From contig JASLZV010000059.1 of the NCBI GenBank assembly GCA_030754715.1, forward strand, positions 1 to 8,555: a stretch of DNA of 8,555 nt, read 5' to 3'. Shown here one piece after another: positions 4,169 to 8,555 of the stretch. The stretch comes from Phycisphaerae bacterium (GTDB lineage: Bacteria; Planctomycetota; Phycisphaerae; SM23-33). The translations under genes were made by a program, and so were the position numbers. Within the stretch, counting starts at the first letter, position 1. Each line of letters starts with the position of its first letter. The notes beneath the pieces were generated by a model. That model saw only the letters and a list, made by a program, of their open reading frames with translations, did no database searches and was not told the DNA's origin.

Positions 4169-6871
4169 ATGACGCGTTCGTGCAGTGACATCCGAGCCGA
4201 GTTCATGAAGTTCTTTGAGGATCGCGGACACACGCCCGTGCCGTCCGCTTCGCTCTTGCCGGCCGACGACCCCACGCTGCTGTTTACCAACTCCGGGATG
4301 AACCAGTTCAAGGAGATATTTCTCGGTACGGCCAGCCGCGATTACGTCCGGGCGGTCAACACGCAGAAGTGCATCCGCGCCGGCGGAAAGCATAACGACC
4401 TCGAAGACATTGGCCACAGCATCATTCACCACACGTTTTTCGAGATGCTGGGCAACTGGAGTTTTGGCGATTATTTCAAGGCTGAGGCCATCGAGTGGGC
4501 CTGGCAGTTGCTGACCGACGTGTGGGGCCTGCCCAAAGACCGCCTGTACGCCACGGTGTTCGAGGGCGACGCGGGCGACGGACTGGAGGCCGACGACGAG
4601 GCCGGGCGCTTGTGGGCCGAAGTGACGGACATCGACCCGTCCCACATTCTCACCGGTAGCAAGAAGGACAATTTCTGGGAGATGGGCGCGACGGGCCCGT
4701 GCGGGCCGTGCAGCGAAATCCACATCGACCTGACTGACGACGGCAGCGGCATGAAACTCGTAAACGCCGACGACCCAAGGGTGCTGGAAATCTGGAACCT
4801 GGTGTTCATCCAGTACAACCGCGCTGGAGATGCTGTGCTGTCGCCGCTGCCGGCCAAGCACGTGGATACCGGCTTGGGCCTCGAGCGGATTGCGATGGTC
4901 TTACAAGGCAAGAAAAGCAACTACGCCACGGACCTGTTCGTGGCGATCATCCGGCGCATCGAGACGCTTACCGACCATCGCTACGGGGCGTCCAGCGGCC
5001 TGAAGGATCGCTTCAACGTCGGCGGCGACGACGACATCGGCGACGTGGCCTGCCGCGTGATCGCCGACCACGCCCGCAGCCTGACGTTTGCCATTGCCGA
5101 TGGCATCATCCCGGCTAACGAGGGTCGCGGATACGTCGTGCGGCGGATTCTCCGCCGCGCCGCGCGGTACGGCAGGCAGTACCTCCACATGGAAGGCCCC
5201 TTCCTGGTGAAACTGGTGGAGACCGTCGTGGACTTGATGGCCGATGTTTTCCCGGAGATCCGCCAGCGCCAGCGTTATGTGGCCGACATGATTCGTCAGG
5301 AGGAACAGTCGTTCGGACGCACACTGGACCGCGGCATCGAACTATTCCAGCGCCAGGCCGACAAACTGAGGCAGCAGGGCCGGACCGTCCTACCGGGCGA
5401 GGTGGCCTTCGACCTCTACGCGACCTACGGTTTTCCGGTGGACCTGACGGGGATCATGGCGGCCGAGTGCGGCCTCACCGTGGACACCGACGGCTACGAC
5501 AGTGCAATGGCCCGCCATCGTGAGTTGAGCGGCACCGCGGCGGCCTTCAAGGCCGAAGCAATTGCCAACCTCCCGCCATGCGACGACTCGGCCAAGTACT
5601 CCAGCCGGCCGATCCAAGCTGCCGTATCCGGGTGGGTGCAGGAGGGTCGCTACCTCACCGGAGGCGCGCTGTCGGCGGGGGACGACGCGGCTGTAGTACT
5701 CAACTGTACAAACTTTTACGGCGAGTCCGGCGGGCAGGTCGGCGATGGGGGCCACCTGGTGTGGCCGAGCGGTAAGTTCACCGTGCGCGACACGCGGGTG
5801 GTCGGCGACTGCGTGTTGCATGTGGGGGTGGTAGCCGCCGGGACGCTGGCGGCAGGTCAGCACGTACGCTGTAGTGTGGACCCGGCTCGCATGGACACGA
5901 TGCGCAACCACACCGCCACGCACCTGCTGCATTGGGCGCTTCGCGAGGTGCTGGGCCAGGGCGTGAACCAGGCCGGCAGCGAGGTAGGTCCCGAACGCCT
6001 GCGGTTCGACTTTTCCCACTCACAGGCCCTCGAATCGGAAGAACTGGACCGGGTCGGACGCCTGGTAAATGGATGGATCCTGGCCGACAAAATAGTGTCC
6101 ACCAACGTGATGCCGCTGGCGGAGGCCCGGAAGATTGACGGTGCGCGCGCGATGTTCGGCGAAAAGTACGACCAGGAGGTCCGGGTAGTGTCTGTCGGTA
6201 CCCGCGATCCCCGCCAGCCGCCCAAGGGCGACCGTACGGTCGAGTTCTGCGGTGGGACGCACATGAAGCGAACCGGCGCGATCGGGCTGTTCAAAATCAT
6301 CTCCGAGGAGTCGGTGGCCAAGGGGGTGCGCCGCATCACAGCCGTCACGGGCGCCGAGGCGGTGAGGCGCGTGCAGGAGTTTGATAGGCTAGTCAAAGGC
6401 CTATCGGCCGTCCTGAAGACCCCCCCGGATGGGCTGGTGGACCGCGTTACGGCCATGCAGAAGGAAATCAAGGAACTGCGCAGGCGTCCGGCCGGGGCGG
6501 TGGCCTCCGGGGCCCTGGAGACTAAGGCTGAAATCGAGTCCCCCCACGGTAGGATACTGATTGGGCGGACCGAAAGCGGCCAGGCGCCCGCCATGCGAAA
6601 TCTATGCGACCAGCAGCGACAAAAGGGCGCCGCAGCAGTGTTTCTAGGTGGTGTGGACGGCCAAAAGGTTGTGCTTGTCGCGATGGTCTGCCAGGAGTTG
6701 GTGGACGCCGCCGGCATCAGGGCCGGCGAGTGGGTCAAGGCGGTGGCCCCGGTCGTGGGCGGCGGCGGCGGCGGTAAAGCGACAATGGCGCAGGCCGGAG
6801 GGAGGGACCCTGCCAAGTTGGACCAGGCCTTGACGTCGGCGGCCGACTGGATCCATCAGAAGGTCCGCTAG
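4169..6871 (+). CDS. alaS: Alanine--tRNA ligase (AlaRS)
   Basis: This cytoplasmic class II synthetase charges tRNA-Ala and hydrolyses misacylated Ser- and Gly-tRNA-Ala. The ATG at 4169 gives 900 residues (E. coli 876). Family homology begins within a few residues (RAEFMKFFEDRGH), and the in-frame GTG at 4109 lies before the predicted transcript start. The order is complete. The catalytic core has LFTNSGMNQFK (39-48), GPCGPCSEIH (176-185) and the motif-3 block GLGLER (235-240). The editing domain has its zinc-type ligands HTATH (H581, H585) and CGGTH (C694, H698). The DHHA1-type C-terminal domain ends in a glycine-rich VGGGGGGKATMAQAGG segment. All key residues are present, with no truncation or frameshift. 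The ribosome binding site is weak; the purine-rich GGCGGATGGA is rather far upstream. The gene sits between ispG and the rpmF operon and appears to be its own transcription unit. Identification is very secure. Confidence 0.99.
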   Translation: MTRSCSDIRAEFMKFFEDRGHTPVPSASLLPADDPTLLFTNSGMNQFKEIFLGTASRDYVRAVNTQKCIRAGGKHNDLEDIGHSIIHHTFFEMLGNWSFGDYFKAEAIEWAWQLLTDVWGLPKDRLYATVFEGDAGDGLEADDEAGRLWAEVTDIDPSHILTGSKKDNFWEMGATGPCGPCSEIHIDLTDDGSGMKLVNADDPRVLEIWNLVFIQYNRAGDAVLSPLPAKHVDTGLGLERIAMVLQGKKSNYATDLFVAIIRRIETLTDHRYGASSGLKDRFNVGGDDDIGDVACRVIADHARSLTFAIADGIIPANEGRGYVVRRILRRAARYGRQYLHMEGPFLVKLVETVVDLMADVFPEIRQRQRYVADMIRQEEQSFGRTLDRGIELFQRQADKLRQQGRTVLPGEVAFDLYATYGFPVDLTGIMAAECGLTVDTDGYDSAMARHRELSGTAAAFKAEAIANLPPCDDSAKYSSRPIQAAVSGWVQEGRYLTGGALSAGDDAAVVLNCTNFYGESGGQVGDGGHLVWPSGKFTVRDTRVVGDCVLHVGVVAAGTLAAGQHVRCSVDPARMDTMRNHTATHLLHWALREVLGQGVNQAGSEVGPERLRFDFSHSQALESEELDRVGRLVNGWILADKIVSTNVMPLAEARKIDGARAMFGEKYDQEVRVVSVGTRDPRQPPKGDRTVEFCGGTHMKRTGAIGLFKIISEESVAKGVRRITAVTGAEAVRRVQEFDRLVKGLSAVLKTPPDGLVDRVTAMQKEIKELRRRPAGAVASGALETKAEIESPHGRILIGRTESGQAPAMRNLCDQQRQKGAAAVFLGGVDGQKVVLVAMVCQELVDAAGIRAGEWVKAVAPVVGGGGGGKATMAQAGGRDPAKLDQALTSAADWIHQKVR

Positions 6872-6884
6872 GCCGGAATTCTCC

Positions 6885-6913
6885 TTGACAGCCTTGTCGT
6901 CGGCTTCTATCTT
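6885..6913 (+). promoter_or_regulatory. Probable promoter P1 of the rpmF-plsX-fabH operon
   Basis: A perfect TTGACA (6885-6890), a 17-base spacer and TATCTT (6908-6913, four of six consensus bases), starting 14 bases after the alaS stop. Transcription would begin near 6920 and give a leader of about 150 bases before rpmF. This is the best sigma-70-type promoter in the window. Confidence 0.65.
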
Positions 6914-6924
6914 CCTGCGAATAT

Positions 6925-6992
6925 CCGGCAGCGGGTGTGGGTTACACTTGCCCCTCTGCCGGTGTTGTGATATAGAGCACAACGTTTCACCG
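6925..6992 (+). promoter_or_regulatory. Two overlapping hairpins in the rpmF leader
   Basis: Hairpin A pairs CCGGCAG (6925-6931) with CTGCCGG (6956-6962) and has an inner GTGT/ACAC stem (6935-6938 with 6944-6947). Hairpin B pairs CGGTGTTGTG (6960-6969) with CACAA (6978-6982) and CACCG (6988-6992), with a five-base bulge. A and B share bases 6960-6962, so their full stems cannot form together. A third small stem, GCTGG/CCAGC (7013-7017 with 7029-7033), follows. This resembles an attenuator-like leader, but no T-run is present, so any effect may be on translation or through a protein. Confidence 0.4.
6948..6976 (+). promoter_or_regulatory. Possible second promoter P2 of the rpmF operon
   Basis: TTGCCC (6948-6953), a 17-base spacer and TATAGA (6971-6976) preceded by TG in the extended -10 position. 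Transcription would start near 6983. Its -10 element lies inside an inverted repeat, which would suit an operator. Confidence 0.35.
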
Positions 6993-7059
6993 ACGATTTT
7001 GGAGAACGAAGCGCTGGGTAACAAGTCGCCAGCCGCGTGAAATCCTCCGAAATTGGCAT

Positions 7060-7064
7060 AGGAG
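7060..7064 (+). promoter_or_regulatory. Ribosome binding site of rpmF
   Basis: AGGAG lies seven bases before the ATG at 7072. CTCC at 7045-7048 could pair with its GGAG (7061-7064) and partly mask it, but only over four bases. Confidence 0.85.
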
Positions 7065-7071
7065 CCGAGAA

Positions 7072-7254
7072 ATGCTTCCGAAGCAGAAACTATCACGGTC
7101 CCGGACCCGCAGGCGGCGCAGCCACCATGCCAGGAAAGCGGCCAACTATGTCGATTGCCCCCAATGCAATTCGCCGAAACTGCCGCATACGGCTTGTGAA
7201 AACTGCGGTTACGTTCGTCCGGGCCTGAGCCTCAAGACGGAGAAGGGAACCTAG
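7072..7254 (+). CDS. rpmF: Large ribosomal subunit protein bL32
   Basis: This 60-residue protein belongs to the 50S subunit. The N-terminal half is very basic (SRSRTRRRRSHHARK), as needed to bind 23S rRNA. The second half carries the zinc-ribbon form of L32, CPQC (C29, C32) and CENC (C42, C45), with the family signature PKLPH between them. It is therefore the zinc-binding (C+) version, not the zinc-free paralogue. The start has a well-placed AGGAG. The usual MAVPKRK opening is replaced by MLPKQK, which I associate with Planctomycetota and which should retain the initiator methionine, since leucine follows it. A C-terminal extension of about a dozen residues follows the last cysteine pair. plsX starts three bases after the stop, and the purine-rich GGAGAAGGGA at the gene's end serves as its ribosome binding site, so the two are probably translationally coupled. 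Confidence 0.97.
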   Translation: MLPKQKLSRSRTRRRRSHHARKAANYVDCPQCNSPKLPHTACENCGYVRPGLSLKTEKGT

Positions 7255-7257
7255 TCG

Positions 7258-8247
7258 ATGCGGATCGGCATTGATGCCATGGGAGGTGATCAGGCCCCTG
7301 CTGCGGAGGCCGGGGGGGCTCTGAGTGCCCGTTCGGTGTTGGGCCGAGGCGACAAAATCGTCCTGGTCGGCGACGAATCGGTCATTCTGCCGCACCTGGA
7401 GGGCCACGACGGCTGGCAGGATTGGATTGAGATTCATCATGCCCGGGAGGTGATCTCGATGGACGAACCACCGGTGGAGGCCCTGCGCGCCAAGCCCGAC
7501 AGTTCGATCGCCGTGGTGGCCCAGTTACACGCTGACGGTGATATTGACGCGTGTATCTCGGCAGGCAGTACAGGGGCGTTTGTAGCCGCCGGCCAGATGC
7601 GTCTGAGGCGGCTCAAGGGTGTTCACCGTCCGGGCATCTTGATTGTCACCCCAACGCCGCACGGCCCGGTGGCGGTGTGCGACGTTGGTGCCAATGTCAG
7701 TTGCCGCCCCCGGCACCTGCACCAGTACGGCATTATGGCCTCGGTGTATGTCAACTTGGTCTGCGGTGTCCGTGAGCCTCGAGTGGGCCTGCTGAGCGTC
7801 GGGGAGGAGGAAGCCAAAGGCAATACGCTGGTCAAACAGACTCGCGAACTGCTCGAGAACGATTCGCAGCTTCCCTTTGTCGACAATGTGGAGGGGCGAG
7901 ACCTGTTCAGAGGCGTTTGTGATGTGATGGTCTGCGAAGGTTTTGTTGGAAACGTGGTGCTGAAACTGATGGAAGGAATGGCCGAAGGCGTGCTTGCCGG
8001 TATGCTGAAGGAACTTGCCACTTCGATGCCCGAACATGCTGCGGCTATCAAAAAGGCTGCCGGCACGATTCTTGGGAAGTATGACTTCAACGAATACGGC
8101 GGCGCGCCGTTGCTGGGCGTGGACGGAATCTGTATCATCTGCCACGGGGCCAGCAACCATCGAGGGATCAAGAACGCCATACAGGTAGCCGCCGAACTGT
8201 CCAAGCACCACGTAAACGAAAGAATCGTTGAGTTGCTTTCCCGATAG
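7258..8247 (+). CDS. plsX: Phosphate acyltransferase PlsX (acyl-ACP:phosphate)
   Basis: PlsX transfers the acyl chain of acyl-ACP to phosphate, giving acyl-phosphate for PlsY to place on glycerol-3-phosphate; it is a peripheral membrane enzyme at the branch between fatty acid and phospholipid synthesis. The 329 residues match the usual length. Typical blocks in order are [12 protein letters not shown] (3-14), [11 protein letters not shown] (from 102), DVGAN (142-146), [28 protein letters not shown] and [11 protein letters not shown] followed by CHGASN near the C-terminus. The ATG at 7258 is fixed by the N-terminal motif and by the purine-rich sequence at the end of rpmF, three bases upstream. 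fabH follows 14 bases after the stop. The rpmF-plsX-fabH order is widely conserved in bacteria and argues for one transcript. No damage is visible and the identification is secure. Confidence 0.98.
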   Translation: MRIGIDAMGGDQAPAAEAGGALSARSVLGRGDKIVLVGDESVILPHLEGHDGWQDWIEIHHAREVISMDEPPVEALRAKPDSSIAVVAQLHADGDIDACISAGSTGAFVAAGQMRLRRLKGVHRPGILIVTPTPHGPVAVCDVGANVSCRPRHLHQYGIMASVYVNLVCGVREPRVGLLSVGEEEAKGNTLVKQTRELLENDSQLPFVDNVEGRDLFRGVCDVMVCEGFVGNVVLKLMEGMAEGVLAGMLKELATSMPEHAAAIKKAAGTILGKYDFNEYGGAPLLGVDGICIICHGASNHRGIKNAIQVAAELSKHHVNERIVELLSR

Positions 8248-8261
8248 AGGCAGAAGCATTA

Positions 8262-8555
8262 ATGGCAACTCCGGCACGAGCAGCACTCACCGGCATGGGC
8301 GTGGCCGTTCCCAGTAGGGTCATGACTAATGCCGACTTTGAAAAGTTTCTCGATACGTCCGATGAGTGGATTACACAGCGGACGGGTATCAAAGAGCGGC
8401 ACATGGCCTCTGAGGGGGAAACGACGGCCTCCCTGGCTATCGATGCGGCACGCATCGCTTTGGAACAGGCGGGCGTGAAGCCCGTTGACCTGGACCTGAT
8501 TATCTGTGCGACGGTCAGCCCGGAGATGCCTTTTCCTGCCACCGCGTGCTTCGTG
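8262..8555 (+). CDS. fabH: Beta-ketoacyl-ACP synthase III, N-terminal part; 3' end outside the window
   Basis: The frame from ATG 8262 stays open for 98 codons to the window edge. FabH condenses acetyl-CoA (or another short acyl-CoA) with malonyl-ACP to start fatty acid chains. The visible part matches the first third of the enzyme: [26 protein letters not shown] (residues 22-47), in which W36 and R40 align with the CoA-binding Trp and Arg of E. coli FabH, then a [20 protein letters not shown] helix and [21 protein letters not shown]. The active-site cysteine, histidine and asparagine lie beyond the edge, so intactness and substrate preference cannot be judged. A GAGG motif 11 bases upstream is a modest ribosome binding site. 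The gene is 14 bases after plsX in the same operon. A FabH-like KAS III paralogue from another pathway is possible, but the context strongly favours fabH. Confidence 0.95.
   Translation, partial: MATPARAALTGMGVAVPSRVMTNADFEKFLDTSDEWITQRTGIKERHMASEGETTASLAIDAARIALEQAGVKPVDLDLIICATVSPEMPFPATACFV

Noticed and set aside
2758..4311. 517-codon open frame on the minus strand across ispG and into alaS
   Set aside because: It lies opposite the fully recognisable ispG and the start of alaS, and its translation is low-complexity (H, G, R, P, A rich) with no family match. It is a codon-bias shadow in G+C-rich DNA.
5857..6816. 319-codon open frame on the minus strand inside alaS
   Set aside because: It is antisense to the intact editing and C-terminal domains of alaS; the translation is S, T, P and R rich and matches nothing. 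Shadow.
1..8555. CRISPR array, insertion sequence, toxin-antitoxin, phage or defence system
   Set aside because: No regularly spaced repeats, transposase, terminal repeats or recognisable effector genes were seen; the window is essentially filled by identified genes.

Overview
This is an 8.6 kb stretch of a G+C-rich bacterial chromosome that carries mainly housekeeping genes. The best guess for the host is a member of the Planctomycetota, perhaps Phycisphaerae-like. The clues are a DUF2961/GH172-type hydrolase, a secreted TlpA-like thioredoxin with a long helical tail, an L32 protein with an arginine-rich start of the MLPKQK type, and a tRNA without an encoded CCA. No single clue is decisive, so this placement is an inference.

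Layout. From the left edge to 1024 (+) lies the C-terminal part of a DUF2961 (GH172-like) protein. A 330-base non-coding stretch separates it from a convergent gene (1355-2368, -) for an exported thioredoxin-fold protein with a CPPC active site. Upstream of that gene, on the same strand, is tRNA-Arg(CCG) (2596-2668). The tRNA is divergent from ispG (2812-3939, +), the iron-sulfur enzyme of the MEP isoprenoid pathway. A promoter-bearing gap then leads to alaS (4169-6871, +). A 200-base leader with two candidate promoters and competing hairpins precedes a tight operon: rpmF (ribosomal protein L32), plsX (acyl-ACP:phosphate acyltransferase) and the first 98 codons of fabH (beta-ketoacyl-ACP synthase III), which runs off the right edge.

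How the genes work together. rpmF-plsX-fabH is a widely conserved cluster linking ribosome production to the start of fatty acid and phospholipid synthesis. FabH begins acyl chains and PlsX turns finished acyl-ACP into acyl-phosphate for glycerolipid synthesis. ispG supplies isoprenoid precursors and alaS charges tRNA-Ala. The DUF2961 protein and the thioredoxin-like protein are the only accessory-type genes, and nothing ties them to each other.

I saw no CRISPR array, insertion sequence, toxin-antitoxin pair, phage gene or defence system, and no gene set suggesting an undescribed multi-gene system. The observations most worth a second look are regulatory: the leader of the rpmF operon, the inverted repeat between tRNA-Arg and ispG, the palindrome at the predicted alaS transcript start, and a short out-of-frame ORF with its own ribosome binding site overlapping the start of the thioredoxin gene.
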